This document shows positions 16,501-25,177 of a stretch of 35,466 bases of DNA, in pieces (the first letter of the stretch is position 1; each line of letters opens with the position of its first letter). This DNA is from Pseudomonadota bacterium (lineage in GTDB: Bacteria > Desulfobacterota > Desulfuromonadia > Geobacterales > Pseudopelobacteraceae). The position numbers and the translations under genes were made by a program. The DNA lies in assembly GCA_019352135.1 (NCBI GenBank), contig JABBNX010000017.1:1-35466 (forward strand), written 5' to 3'. Below the pieces are notes generated by a model. It was not told the DNA's origin and made no database searches. It saw only the letters and a list, made by a program, of their open reading frames with translations.

Positions 16501-17687
16501 TTCAGATGTGGTGTCGCAACGGTTTCCGGCATCCAGTGACCGATCAGCGAATGAAACAGCTGCGACATCGGCCCCAGTTTTTGTTCGCGGTTGCAGAGTT
16601 GGATAAGGTCTTGTTTCGCACTGTTTTTCCCCAGTTTCACCTCAGCGTACTGGTGCAACATCCAGATCACAAACTGCTGCGGGTGGTTTCGCTGTTTGAT
16701 CACCCATTCACCCAGTTCGACCGCCGCCTGCAGCTGCTGCGGCAGGCCGCTGCGAATAAGCGCCAGCAGGTAAAACAGGCCGGGTAGGTCCCGGAAAAAG
16801 ACCTTGCGCTTGCCGCTCTCTTTTTTCAGCGCTGCCATGCCACTCTCAAAATGGGCGATAGCCAGATCATCATCTCCCTGCAGCACCGCCAGCCAGCCGC
16901 GCAGGTCATCCACAGGCAGCGTTTCACTGCTCTTCAGGATCTGCGTTACCTTGTTGATCTGCCCGCGCAACAGCAGCTGTGTCAGGTAGAACTTCAAGGT
17001 TTTGAGAGACGGTTCCCTGCCAGAGGTTATGAGTTCTTCGAGCAATCCGAAAGCGGCGTCAGACGGATGGAGCTTCAGCAGTGATTGTTCGAGATGAAAC
17101 GAAAGAATATCGGCCTGGAGAGGTCCCGGCATCTCCTTGATCCATTCACTGTCCAGCGGTTCAGGGCATACCAGCGAAAAAGGATGATTATTGCTGACTT
17201 CCCACGAATAGTTATTCCAACAGATGGAAAGCCGCCGAGTGACGTCGGCATAATTGCCGCGATACAGGGCGATTCGAAGATCCTGCACAGCGAGTGCAAA
17301 CGAGCGGTAGTACGTAGAACCGTACGATATTGTGGGCTTAAGATTCTCCTGCACCGCTTGTGCATAGCGTTCAAAATGCCCAGCCTTTTGAGTCTGACGC
17401 GTAAGAAAATGCGATAGCAGCGGATTGCAGCGATAGGCGCCGCTGATTTCAACCACAAGATTGCTGCCGACAAGTTTTTCCATGAGCGGGATTACAAGAG
17501 CTGGGTTCATGGTCTTGCCCTGTGTACTCTGTATTTCAGCGCTTTGAAGGCACAGGGCAAATGGGCTGCGGGCAACCGGTGCATACATAACGGCCAGCAT
17601 GGCAAGTGCGGCACGTTCTGCCGGGTGCAGAGCGGTGATCGTGTCAAGGAATGATAGAATTTGCTCTTCTGATTGATTGGTTGACAT
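13503..17687 (-). CDS. SNF2-family DNA-dependent ATPase/helicase with large N-terminal region
   Basis: 1394 residues. The C-terminal third is a complete SNF2 motor: LREYQREGFDWL, Walker A ADDMGLGKT near residue 960, DEAQAIKN near 1053, SGTPVENRLDELW, LRRTKNQVLEELPP. The second lobe has LVFSQFVDHL, YLDGSTP, LISLKAGGVGLNLTAADYVI and DRAHRIGQ. Such proteins move along or remodel DNA-protein complexes. The first 900 residues start with a winged-helix-like segment (LHPAERAALAMLAVMY) and look helical and repeat-like, and I cannot assign them further; no SWIM zinc finger was seen. ATG 17687 has AAAGG about 8 bases upstream. Its 3' end lies 33 bases from the hsdM fragment. It could be housekeeping or part of an island. 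It is only distantly similar to the second SNF2 gene in this window. Confidence 0.88.
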   Translation of the reverse strand: MSTNQSEEQILSFLDTITALHPAERAALAMLAVMYAPVARSPFALCLQSAEIQSTQGKTMNPALVIPLMEKLVGSNLVVEISGAYRCNPLLSHFLTRQTQKAGHFERYAQAVQENLKPTISYGSTYYRSFALAVQDLRIALYRGNYADVTRRLSICWNNYSWEVSNNHPFSLVCPEPLDSEWIKEMPGPLQADILSFHLEQSLLKLHPSDAAFGLLEELITSGREPSLKTLKFYLTQLLLRGQINKVTQILKSSETLPVDDLRGWLAVLQGDDDLAIAHFESGMAALKKESGKRKVFFRDLPGLFYLLALIRSGLPQQLQAAVELGEWVIKQRNHPQQFVIWMLHQYAEVKLGKNSAKQDLIQLCNREQKLGPMSQLFHSLIGHWMPETVATPHLKALERIRTESTKSGYFWLGAEAAFLGKRINPDGRDMTAVGVQLFQIGGLVSISEKADSADNWERSLKALMSLGGAAPMAAKEGVVKATRIIWMLSGNETYVDIQPIEQKQSGKGWSTGRNAALKRLKEDGVKLDFLSPQDREIVACIKKNRSGYGYYGKEVYEFDTVRAIRAMAGHPLVFNAVHDAEQISVAKGEFALEVKRVKGNLCITLKPSINVENYAFFRWEGTSRLLLFEPTADQRRIARIIGAKLTVPQVGEAQVMAAITAVSPHVIIHSDVAGENGAAAVVEPDSRLQILLRPNSGGLVMEIVLLPLGEGGPRFIPGRGGATVIADVKGKKLQTSRQLASEKEHFTRLVDACPALELSEIRDGIWRFEDPEASLELLEELRAVVAGQTERYCINWPEGESFKLRGKAEWPKMKLSVNSGKEWFTLSGEVAVSDDEVMSLQRLMELVDGETGRFIRLADGDFLALTEEFRRKLQDLRRLVEKNGRFTPLIAPLVEETLQGAAGVKGDKQWKADMDRFKTSQELVPVLPPTLQAELREYQREGFDWLCRLAEWGVGACLADDMGLGKTLQALALLLTRAAAGPALVLAPTSVCFNWESEARRFAPTLNPRIFGGGNRAEFIASLAPFDLVICSYTLFQQEADLLTGVQWETAVLDEAQAIKNMTTKRSQAAMQIKAGFRLATSGTPVENRLDELWNLFRFLNPGLLGSHTSFSTRFAIQIEKHGSKPARTLLKRLIRPFILRRTKNQVLEELPPRTDILHLVELSREEAVFYEALRRTAVENLSGAENSPPGEKQIRILAEIMRLRRACCNPQLVMSGSEIPSAKLAAFHDIVAELREGGHRALVFSQFVDHLSILRRDLDAEGISYQYLDGSTPQKERQGRVAAFQSGEGELFLISLKAGGVGLNLTAADYVIHMDPWWNPAVEDQASDRAHRIGQSRPVTVYRLVAANTIEEKIVALHHQKRDLADSLLEGTETSARVSAEDLMALLRDAGE

Positions 17688-17897
17688 ACTATACCTTTAA
17701 ATCGGGTATTGGCGGGGGACGAGGTATTTGTTTAACAGTAAGTTGAGACTATTTCAATACCGTAAGAGGGAATGTTGGGATTGAAGCCGTTATCCCTGAT
17801 CTCCTCAAGCGGTACAATGAAACACGGCATCCAGTCCCTTTCTGCACCAGCAGGTGAAAGCGGAGTCTTTTCATCGGATAAAGTCCGCAGTGTCTCC

Positions 17898-17927
17898 TTT
17901 ACAACCAACACTCCGCTCGGGTATAAC
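17898..17927 (+). promoter_or_regulatory. Sigma-70-type promoter for rubrerythrin
   Basis: TTTACA, an 18-base gap and TATAAC lie about 36 bases before the start codon. Each hexamer differs from consensus at one position. Confidence 0.55.
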
Positions 17928-17963
17928 TTTACCTATCGAAATCATCTACGGGAGGAATACCGC

Positions 17964-18488
17964 ATGGCTGAAATCAAAGGATCAAAAACGGAGCAGAACC
18001 TGAAGGACGCATTTGCCGGGGAATCCCAGGCGCGCAACAAGTACACCTACTTTGCATCGGTGGCAAAAAAGGAAGGGTACGAAAAAATCGCCGCTATTTT
18101 CCTGGAAACCGCCGAAAATGAAAAGGAGCATGCCAAGCTTCATTTCAAGCACCTCTCCGGCATCGGTTCAACCGCCGACAACCTGAGAGCGGCCGCAGCC
18201 GGTGAAGCCGAGGAATTTACCGACATGTACCCGCGCATGGCAAAAGAGGCAAAAGAAGAGGGCTTTGCTGAAATCGCCTTCCTCTTTGAATCCATCGGCA
18301 AGATAGAAAAACATCACCAGGAGCGATACCAGAGATTGCTGGAAGAGCTGGAAGCAGGGGCCATCTTCTCCAAGAGTGAAAAGGTCAGCTGGAAATGCAT
18401 GAACTGCGGCCATATCCATGAAGGCAAGGAAGCCCCCAAGATGTGTCCGGTTTGCAAACATCCCCAGGCATATTTCGAACAGATCTGA
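17964..18488 (+). CDS. Rubrerythrin
   Basis: Rubrerythrin is a cytoplasmic peroxidase that uses a diiron site and a rubredoxin-type iron to remove hydrogen peroxide in anaerobes. The product is 174 residues. The ferritin-like domain has metal-ligand patterns FAGESQARNKY (Glu20), LETAENEKEHA (Glu50/53, His56) and AGEAEEFTDMY (Glu81/84), plus the IEKHHQERY helix. The C-terminal rubredoxin domain has Cys145, Cys148, Cys161 and Cys164 (CMNC...CPVC). An open frame extends upstream to 17772, but the ATG at 17964 with GGGAGGA 8 bases before it begins the conserved protein. It is the only plus-strand gene between the first SNF2 gene and nifK, and it ends convergently with nifK at a shared terminator. 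Oxygen-sensitive nitrogenase may benefit from it, but co-regulation is not shown. Confidence 0.95.
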   Translation: MAEIKGSKTEQNLKDAFAGESQARNKYTYFASVAKKEGYEKIAAIFLETAENEKEHAKLHFKHLSGIGSTADNLRAAAAGEAEEFTDMYPRMAKEAKEEGFAEIAFLFESIGKIEKHHQERYQRLLEELEAGAIFSKSEKVSWKCMNCGHIHEGKEAPKMCPVCKHPQAYFEQI

Positions 18489-18522
18489 CAAAACTGTCCA
18501 TACCATAGTTGAGGCCGACGCA

Positions 18523-18560
18523 AACAGGCCGGGAGGAACTTCCTCCCGGCCTGTTTTTAT
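18523..18560. terminator. Bidirectional intrinsic terminator between rubrerythrin and nifK
   Basis: Fifteen-base perfect arms (AACAGGCCGGGAGGA and its complement) with the loop ACT are followed by a T-run on the plus strand. It ends rubrerythrin transcription. Read from the other side, the A residues preceding the stem give a shorter U-run for nifK. Confidence 0.9.
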
Positions 18561-18584
18561 TGCCTGACCTGAAATGGGTTGTAA

Positions 18585-20054
18585 TTAGCGCATCATCTCG
18601 AAATGCTCGTTGTCACAGGTATCATCCGTAATGTCGATAAACTTGTTGCAGATCGTGGAGAGCATATTGATAACGCCCTGATAGCCGATGAGCGGAACAC
18701 GATGCAGGTTGACCCGATCGAAGACCGGGAAGCCGAAACGGAACAGTGGAATCTTAGCGGTTCTCGCCTGAAATTTTCCGTGGGTGTCGCCTATCATGGC
18801 ATCGACCGGGTCAGTCATCAGCAGGCTGTGCATGTGCCAGAGATCCTTGTTGATGTATATTTTCCCTTCTTTGCCGTACAGGGAAGCGTCAAGCAGCGCC
18901 TGAATCTCCTTTTCCAGCTTCTTGGTCCCCTTGGAGCAGAGAATGTGGTAGGGAATAGCTCCCATCTCCAGCAGAAAGGAGACGTATCCGAGGAGATAAT
19001 CCGGATCGCCGTAGACGGCAAACTTTTTGCCGTGGATATACTGATGGGCATCGGTCATGAGGTCAACAGCCCGGCCGCGCTCGGCCTTAAGGGAGTCAGG
19101 GATCGGCTTGCCAAAAAGTTCCGATATCTTCATCAGGAAGGCATCTGTCTTGGCGATCCCGAACGGCACCGGCATTGAAACATGTTTGCCCGAATAGGTA
19201 TCCTTGATCCAGCCGTAAGTCTTGGCGGTTGAATATGACCCCAAAGCAATGGTCGCCTTGCCGTTGATTGAATCAGCCGCATCATCCAACTTGGTGCCGC
19301 CGGGATAGATGCGATAGTTTCCGTCAAGTGGCGAATCGAATGTCTCGGAGATATCGGCCAGCAAGGTGTAGGGTATACCGAATTCCTTCAGTATCCGCTT
19401 GTACTCACGATAGTTGCCGGTGTTGAAATCGCAGCCGGCCAGCAGGTTGAGTTTGCCGGTGCAGCGTCCCTCTATCTGTTTCCCTTCGGTCAAGGTCTGA
19501 AGTATCGATACCAGCATGGAGTCGTAGCCATGGATATGACACCCGTTGAAACTTGGAGTGTTGGCATAGGGGGTCGGCAGCTCGTTGGGTACGCACCCCT
19601 TCTGTTTGGCATTCCTGATAAAGGCGGTCAGGTCGTCACCGATTACCTCCGGCATGCAGGAGGTGAATACCGCAATCATTTTCGGTTTATACAGGGCAAC
19701 AGCATTTTCAAGCCCCTCATGCAGATTGTTCTGACCACCGAACACGGCGCCGTCCTCACTCATGGCCGAAGAAGCTGCCGGAGCAGGTTCACGGTAATGG
19801 CGGTTGAATGTGGAGCGGAAGTAGGAAGTACACCCCTGCGAGCCATGCACAAAGGGAAGAGTCCCCTCAAAACCGTGGGCGGCCAACTCGGCGCCCAGAG
19901 GCTGGCAGGCGTGGGCCGGTGTTATTACCAGCGCCTGACGGGCGAAGTTCTTTTCTTTGTACTCTTCAGTGTTGATCCAGTTCTTGACCCGTTCCACCTC
20001 TTCCGGCGGGGTCTCAACAATCTTCTTGACTTCGAGTCCCAGTAAGTTTGACAT
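18585..20054 (-). CDS. nifK: Nitrogenase molybdenum-iron protein beta chain NifK
   Basis: NifK pairs with NifD to form dinitrogenase and holds half of the P-cluster. The product is 489 residues, of the shorter NifK type that lacks part of the N-terminal extension of the Azotobacter protein. P-cluster cysteines are seen at 50 (TPAHACQPLG), 75 (HGSQGCTSYF) and 133 (FTSCMPEVIGDD), together with the MSEDGAVFGGQNN motif. ATG 20054 has AAAGGAG about 7 bases upstream. Unlike the usual nifHDK order, nifK is not next to nifD: a plus-strand SNF2 gene of 3.1 kb lies between them. In compensation nifK has its own sigma-54 promoter (20170-20185) and a leader hairpin with the same box found at nifH and nifX. 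Equal supply of NifD and NifK must therefore be arranged by matching promoters rather than a common message. Confidence 0.97.
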   Translation of the reverse strand: MSNLLGLEVKKIVETPPEEVERVKNWINTEEYKEKNFARQALVITPAHACQPLGAELAAHGFEGTLPFVHGSQGCTSYFRSTFNRHYREPAPAASSAMSEDGAVFGGQNNLHEGLENAVALYKPKMIAVFTSCMPEVIGDDLTAFIRNAKQKGCVPNELPTPYANTPSFNGCHIHGYDSMLVSILQTLTEGKQIEGRCTGKLNLLAGCDFNTGNYREYKRILKEFGIPYTLLADISETFDSPLDGNYRIYPGGTKLDDAADSINGKATIALGSYSTAKTYGWIKDTYSGKHVSMPVPFGIAKTDAFLMKISELFGKPIPDSLKAERGRAVDLMTDAHQYIHGKKFAVYGDPDYLLGYVSFLLEMGAIPYHILCSKGTKKLEKEIQALLDASLYGKEGKIYINKDLWHMHSLLMTDPVDAMIGDTHGKFQARTAKIPLFRFGFPVFDRVNLHRVPLIGYQGVINMLSTICNKFIDITDDTCDNEHFEMMR

Positions 20055-20078
20055 GCTATTCTCCTTTGCAGAAATGCT

Positions 20079-20126
20079 AACGGCGCCCGTACCTCTTACT
20101 ATGAAGAGTATATGGGCGCCGTTGCC
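20079..20126 (-). promoter_or_regulatory. Leader stem-loop of nifK with conserved GGCAACGGCGCC box
   Basis: Ten-base arms (AACGGCGCCC / GGGCGCCGTT) extend through an inner helix (TACTCTT with AAGAGGTA) to the loop CATAGT. It lies within the roughly 105-base leader between the predicted start (about 20159) and the ATG. It shares the 12-base box (20115-20126) with nifH and nifX. It has only a weak U-rich tail (UUAGCAUUU), so it is less clearly a terminator than the other two. Confidence 0.65.
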
Positions 20127-20169
20127 GTGCTGATTTATTGGAATATAAAACTGCTTGTGTCAGCGTATT

Positions 20170-20185
20170 TGCATGAGGTGTGCCT
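20170..20185 (-). promoter_or_regulatory. Sigma-54 (-24/-12) promoter for nifK
   Basis: AGGCACACCTCATGCA on the minus strand keeps GG-N10-GC with the RpoN-like GGCAC at -24 and TGCA at -12. The predicted transcript start is about 20159. Confidence 0.7.
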
Positions 20186-20505
20186 AAAACCGCTATTAAT
20201 ATATTTATATGCAATATAAGCCAGTTACGTTTTTATTGCGTACACTGCATTGCATAAAACAGAATTTATGCCGTTTTTTTATGCACCGCTTATGGCATGA
20301 TTTTCCGTGTAGCGGGTGGATTCATAGGCGTCATCATCCCCGCACCCCCTGCAGCACACCGGCAAAATGGCACTTTTGGTGTCGCGGGTACCTATCTTTT
20401 CTTCGCGGGTGTTAGCGGTTGTCAAATGCGCCGTGCATTATTATCATGTAAAGAATGACCACCACCGCGTGCGGGAGACGGAAACAACTTGAACAGGAAG
20501 AGACC
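20186..20505. promoter_or_regulatory. Divergent control region between nifK and the second SNF2 gene
   Basis: No gene is seen in these 320 bases. An inverted repeat GCATAAA-N6-TTTATGC lies at 20252-20271, and a GCACCGCTTATGGC element lies at 20283-20296. Both are 65-115 bases upstream of the nifK -24 box, the usual distance for an enhancer-binding activator site. Which of them is used, if either, cannot be told from the sequence. No clear promoter for the SNF2 gene was found. Confidence 0.4.
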
Positions 20506-23500
20506 ATGACTCAATCCCCGGCACCTCCTCTGAAAAAAAGCACGAAATATCGGCTGCTGCTCGAGCAGAGCGGCCATGGCAACAGCATCCGCGGCGCTAT
20601 CAAGCGGGGCGACGAAACGGTATATGGCTGGGCCTCGCATGGCCTGCCGCCCGACCTGTCCCGTTTTCTCGTGTCGCATTATTTTTATGAATCCACCCAG
20701 CGATATTTCAAGATGTTTCACCAGATGACCGGCGGCGCCTTTCCGATCATTTTTCGCGATGGAGATGGCCACGAAACGACACTTGCCTATCATGGCGACC
20801 ACCCCTGCACCGCCGGGATTACGTTCGATATCCGGGGCAATGAAGTCCACATCTCCCGCTCCTATGCGAACGGCGCACCACTCCCGGCAAACGCATTTGT
20901 GCATGGGCAGATGTTGTTCGATAATACTGCCGGTGTTATCGTCCCGGTTACCGATACTGATGCCTGGCAAAAATGGGAGGCCATCTTCGAGCAACTGGAT
21001 GGAGCGCAGGATGACCTTGATGACGAAAAATGGAATGGTGAAGAATGGGACGATACGTGGGATGATGACGAGGTTCTGGAGACATTGCCTGCCACACCGG
21101 GACTCCGCAACCTGCGCCATACTGTCATCGCGCCTCTGGAGCTCTTTAACAGCGCCGCCATCCGACTGCCGCCGGAAACAATCAATAATCCGGACACGCA
21201 TTGCTACTTTTACCTGAATGGCGTTCTCTGTCATGAATATCCAGCCAGCACCCAGACATACCTGCTGGATATTCCGCAGGGACTGACCGGTACCACAACC
21301 TCCATGGAGCCGGTCAGTCAGTACAAAAACGAGACGTTCCCCTTCTCCCCTTCGTCCTTCTGGCTGTTCAACCCCGCTCTCCGCTCACGGCTCTCGCAGC
21401 CGATGAAGACCAGAAAGCGCGTACGGGCGGTGGTCGAGGCCGCATTTGCGCTGCTGGACGAGACCAAGACCGCCGCACGGAACACGATATTCCGCTCCGT
21501 GACCGGCTCCTCCGATTTTCTAAAAAGGGACGTACGGCGGGAGGCCAAACTGCTGATCACCCAGCTGGCCGCATCATGGGAAAAACAACTGATTATCGCT
21601 ACGGCATCTCCCTCCGGCTGGCACTTTTTAGAGGATGACCTCCGCAGCCAGGTAAGACTGATACAGATTCTGTACGAAATTTTCGGGCTTGAATCCTTTG
21701 TCGACGCCTTTGTACCGGTGAAAATAGAGATTGCCACTGCCAAACTGCTGAAGGAGTTGCCGCGGCTGACGGCACGCCTGCAGGCAGAGGGATTTGCCCT
21801 GCGGATCGGCAGCGAACCTCTTGCAGCGGCAGCATGGGAATTTTCTCTCGATGCCACCCACAGCAGCCAGGACTGGTTTGAATTGAAACCGGAAATCCGC
21901 TGCAATGGCGAGATGGTGACCGGGGAAGAGCTGCGTGGCCTGCTGGACGGCAATGCCATTTTGCAGCGCGGCGGCAGGTTGCTTCTGCTGGATGACATCA
22001 ACGCCCAGGTACTGGCAATGTTTGCCGGCACTCTGCCGTCAGGCAAAAAAAAGAAAAAGGGCGAACTGGATCTGGTGCGCGTACCGCGCCTGCAGATTCT
22101 TGATTGGCTGCAGCTGCGCAGCCACGGGGTCGAGGTCAGGCTGGCGCCGGATGATGCCCGGATAGTGGAAAGCCTGCTTAATTTTTCATCAATACCGGCG
22201 CGGATGGTGCCGGAAAATCTCAACGCAACCCTGCGCCATTATCAGGTCGATGCCTGGCACTGGCTCGCCTTTCTGTACGAACACCGATTCGGCGCCTGCC
22301 TGGCTGACGACATGGGCCTGGGTAAAACAGTGCAGGGGATCACGCTGCTGGCCGGGATCCTTTCCGGCGAGCTTGCTTCAACCGCCGCACCAGGGGCGCC
22401 GCACCTGGTGGTTGCCCCCCCGTCGCTGCTCTTTAACTGGGAAGCGGAACTGACCCGTTTTCTCCCGGACGCCTGGGTCATGATATACAGCGGCGCGGGA
22501 CGGAGCAGCGCTGAATTTGTCAATTACGACATCATCATCACCAGCTACGGCATAGTCCAGCGCGACTGCGATCTGCTGGCCGAGCACCGTTTCAATGTCC
22601 TTATTTTCGACGAAACCCAGGTGGTAAAAAATCTGCACGCCGCCACAACAAATGCCGTCCGCAAGCTGCGGGGCGCTTTTACGCTGGCGTTGACCGGAAC
22701 GCCGGTGGAAAACCATCTGGGAGAATACTTCGCCATCATGGATCTCTGCCTGCCGGGATTGCTCGGGACACGCGAAGAGTTCAGCCGCAAACTCAATAAG
22801 GATGGCCCCGCTGGCACGGCGCGACTGATCGGCCGCACCCGCCCCTTTGTGCTGCGGCGGACAAAACAACTGATTGCCAATGAACTGCCGCCAAAGATCG
22901 AGATGGATATCCCGCTGGAGCTGACGACGAAACAGAGAATCTTTTACCAGCGAACCGTTGAGGAAGTACGCGGCCAGGTCAAGGAAGCCTACGAAAACCA
23001 TGCTCCCGGTCAGGCCAGAATCATTGCCTTGACCGCTATTCTGCGCCTGCGGCAGATCTGCCTCGCCCCCGCTCTCGCCTCACCCGGAGCCAGCGATTCC
23101 TCGCCAAAGCTGGAATTTTTGACGGAACAACTGGCCGAACTGCGTGATGAAGGACACAGTGCCCTCGTATTTTCCCAATTCACCGGCTACCTTGACATCA
23201 TTGAAAAGGGGCTGCTGGAGCAGGGGTTCACCTGTCTGCGTCTGGACGGCTCGACGCCGGTTCCCCAACGCAAAAAACTTGTGCAGACCTTTCAGAATTC
23301 AGCGGCGCCATCCGTGTTTCTGATCAGCCTCAAGGCAGGCGGCAAGGGGCTGAACCTGACCCGCGCCACCTATGTGTATCATATGGACCCCTGGTGGAAC
23401 CCGGCGGTTGAAAACCAGGCGTCCGACCGTGCCCACCGTATCGGCCAGACGGGACAGGTCACCATCACGCGCTTGATTATGCGTCATACGATTGAGGAAA

Positions 23501-23616
23501 AGATGATGGCTTTGAAAGCGCAGAAAACCACGTTGTATAAAACTATTCTGGATGATGGAGCGGACGGTGGCGGTGCAGGGCTGACGCGGGATGATCTGGA
23601 GTTTTTGCTGGGGTGA
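20506..23616 (+). CDS. SNF2-family DNA-dependent ATPase/helicase inserted between nifK and nifD
   Basis: 1036 residues. The SNF2 motor is complete: LRHYQVDAWHWLAFL, Walker A ADDMGLGKT near residue 604, FDETQVVKN near 700 (DETQ rather than the DEAQ of the other SNF2 protein here), TGTPVENHLGEYF, LRRTKQLIANELPP. The second lobe has LVFSQFTGYL, RLDGSTP, LISLKAGGKGLNLTRATYVY and DRAHRIGQ. The first 580 residues include an acidic stretch (EEWDDTWDDDE) and match no domain I know. An upstream ATG at 20455 exists, but the one at 20506 has AGGAAGAG before it. The gene runs opposite to all nif genes and converges on nifD at a hairpin (23631-23677). Function is unknown; chromatin-like remodelling, repair or defence are all possible for this family. 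Confidence 0.88.
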   Translation: MTQSPAPPLKKSTKYRLLLEQSGHGNSIRGAIKRGDETVYGWASHGLPPDLSRFLVSHYFYESTQRYFKMFHQMTGGAFPIIFRDGDGHETTLAYHGDHPCTAGITFDIRGNEVHISRSYANGAPLPANAFVHGQMLFDNTAGVIVPVTDTDAWQKWEAIFEQLDGAQDDLDDEKWNGEEWDDTWDDDEVLETLPATPGLRNLRHTVIAPLELFNSAAIRLPPETINNPDTHCYFYLNGVLCHEYPASTQTYLLDIPQGLTGTTTSMEPVSQYKNETFPFSPSSFWLFNPALRSRLSQPMKTRKRVRAVVEAAFALLDETKTAARNTIFRSVTGSSDFLKRDVRREAKLLITQLAASWEKQLIIATASPSGWHFLEDDLRSQVRLIQILYEIFGLESFVDAFVPVKIEIATAKLLKELPRLTARLQAEGFALRIGSEPLAAAAWEFSLDATHSSQDWFELKPEIRCNGEMVTGEELRGLLDGNAILQRGGRLLLLDDINAQVLAMFAGTLPSGKKKKKGELDLVRVPRLQILDWLQLRSHGVEVRLAPDDARIVESLLNFSSIPARMVPENLNATLRHYQVDAWHWLAFLYEHRFGACLADDMGLGKTVQGITLLAGILSGELASTAAPGAPHLVVAPPSLLFNWEAELTRFLPDAWVMIYSGAGRSSAEFVNYDIIITSYGIVQRDCDLLAEHRFNVLIFDETQVVKNLHAATTNAVRKLRGAFTLALTGTPVENHLGEYFAIMDLCLPGLLGTREEFSRKLNKDGPAGTARLIGRTRPFVLRRTKQLIANELPPKIEMDIPLELTTKQRIFYQRTVEEVRGQVKEAYENHAPGQARIIALTAILRLRQICLAPALASPGASDSSPKLEFLTEQLAELRDEGHSALVFSQFTGYLDIIEKGLLEQGFTCLRLDGSTPVPQRKKLVQTFQNSAAPSVFLISLKAGGKGLNLTRATYVYHMDPWWNPAVENQASDRAHRIGQTGQVTITRLIMRHTIEEKMMALKAQKTTLYKTILDDGADGGGAGLTRDDLEFLLG

Positions 23617-23630
23617 TGCGGTAAAAGAGG

Positions 23631-23677
23631 TCAGGGCCACGGACCGGGGCTTTCCTGCCCCTTGACCGTGGCCCTGA
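23631..23677. terminator. Hairpin between convergent SNF2 gene and nifD
   Basis: Twelve-base perfect arms (TCAGGGCCACGG / CCGTGGCCCTGA) enclose a second stem (GGGGC / GCCCC). It lies 14 bases after the SNF2 stop and about 40 bases from the nifD stop. No long T-run follows on either strand, so termination strength is uncertain. Confidence 0.6.
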
Positions 23678-23717
23678 TTACTTACTCACCCTCATACACG
23701 AAACAACTTCTACCTTG

Positions 23718-25163
23718 CTAAAACGGCGCCTTTACCAGTTCCCATGTCGGGCTGTTGATCGCCATGTCGATATCGCGGGCAAAGATCGGGAATCCCTTGT
23801 AGCCGTGGTAAGGACCGGAATAATCCCAGCTGTGCATCTGCCTGAACGGTATTCCCATCTTCTGGAACAGGTACTTCTCCTTGATTCCGCTGCCGACAAG
23901 GTCCGGCTTCAGGGCATCAGCAAACTCTTCAAACTCCAGCTCGGTGACGTCATCGTACACCACCGTGGCATCGGGCATTTCCGGGGCGGTGCGGTCATAG
24001 TCATCGCCGTGGGCGAATTCGTAGCCGGAACCAACACAGGTCATTCCCAGGTCTTCGTAAGCGTTGATGGTATGGCGGGGACGCAGACCTCCGACATAAA
24101 GCATCACCGTTTTCCCTTCCAGGCGCGGCCGGTACTGTTCGACCACGGCCTGCATCTGTGGGTCGTACTTGGCGATAACCGCCTCAACCTTCTCCTTGAT
24201 GGAGTCGTCGAATAGTTCGGCAAGCTTGCGCAGACTCTCCCTGATCTTGGTAGGGCCGAAGAAGTTGAGTTCGATCCAGGGGATGCCGTACTTCTCTTCC
24301 ATGACTTTGCACATATAGTTCATGGAACGGTAGCAGTGTATAACGTTGAGCTTAACCGTATGAGTGGCGGCGATCTTCTCTATCTCGCCGTCGCCGGTCC
24401 AGACAGCCTTGACGTTCAGGCCGCATTCTTCAAGAAGCGGCTTGGTCGACCAGGCATCGCCGCCGATATTGTATTCGCCGATAAGGGCGATGTCATAGGG
24501 GCTGGAAGGTTCGGCAAACTCGCGGGTCCCAATGATGTAATCGCGGATGGTGTCATTGGAGATATGATGGCCGAGCGACTGGGACACGCCGCGGAAACCT
24601 TCGCAGTTACAGGGAATGATCGGAATGTCCAGTTCCTTGGCAGAGGCCTTGGCCACGGAGTTGATGTCGTCACCGATCAGACCGACAGGGCATTCGGAAA
24701 GAACCGAGATACCCTTGGCCAGCGGGAAGAGATCTTTTGCCTCTCTGAGCAGAACGGCCAGTTTTTTGTCGCCTCCGTAGACGATGTCCTTTTCCTGAAA
24801 ATCGGAGGTGAACTGCATGTCGAATTTATCAACGCCGGTGGTGCCGGTGACCAGATTACGGCGCGTACCCCAGGAGTACCAGCCGCAGCCGACCGGGCCA
24901 TGGGAAACGTGGACCATATCGCGGATCGGACCCCAGACAACCCCTTTGGCTCCCGCATAGGCACAGCCACGGGCGCTCATGACACCTGGAACTGTTTTCT
25001 TGTTCGACTTGACACAGGCGCTTTCTGAACTCTGGTCGTTGGGAGCCAGATGCGGTGCACGCTTCTTTCTCCCCTTTTCGGGATACACCGCCAGGGACTT
25101 GTCGATCATGGCCTGGGTTGATTCCTTAGTAATGCCTTCAACTTTTTTTATTTTATCTGACAT
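23718..25163 (-). CDS. nifD: Nitrogenase molybdenum-iron protein alpha chain NifD
   Basis: NifD holds FeMo-cofactor, the site of N2 reduction, and half of the P-cluster. The product is 481 residues. P-cluster cysteines are at 67 ([13 protein letters not shown]), 93 ([11 protein letters not shown]) and 158 ([11 protein letters not shown]). The two cofactor ligands are Cys277 ([14 protein letters not shown]) and His444 ([17 protein letters not shown]). All are intact, so this is a molybdenum-type enzyme expected to be active. The ATG at 25163 begins the conserved protein with GCGAGG about 8 bases upstream; a longer frame to 25184 runs into the repeat. It follows nifH by about 106 bases filled by a long inverted repeat, and the two are probably transcribed from the nifH promoter. 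It is not followed by nifK. Confidence 0.97.
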   Translation of the reverse strand: MSDKIKKVEGITKESTQAMIDKSLAVYPEKGRKKRAPHLAPNDQSSESACVKSNKKTVPGVMSARGCAYAGAKGVVWGPIRDMVHVSHGPVGCGWYSWGTRRNLVTGTTGVDKFDMQFTSDFQEKDIVYGGDKKLAVLLREAKDLFPLAKGISVLSECPVGLIGDDINSVAKASAKELDIPIIPCNCEGFRGVSQSLGHHISNDTIRDYIIGTREFAEPSSPYDIALIGEYNIGGDAWSTKPLLEECGLNVKAVWTGDGEIEKIAATHTVKLNVIHCYRSMNYMCKVMEEKYGIPWIELNFFGPTKIRESLRKLAELFDDSIKEKVEAVIAKYDPQMQAVVEQYRPRLEGKTVMLYVGGLRPRHTINAYEDLGMTCVGSGYEFAHGDDYDRTAPEMPDATVVYDDVTELEFEEFADALKPDLVGSGIKEKYLFQKMGIPFRQMHSWDYSGPYHGYKGFPIFARDIDMAINSPTWELVKAPF

Positions 25164-25177
25164 GGGAAACCTCGCTT

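Noticed and set aside
14208-16787. An 859-codon open frame on the plus strand
   Set aside because: It lies wholly antisense to the SNF2 gene, which has full helicase motifs. Its protein is rich in His, Gln and Arg with no family pattern, which is a codon-bias shadow.
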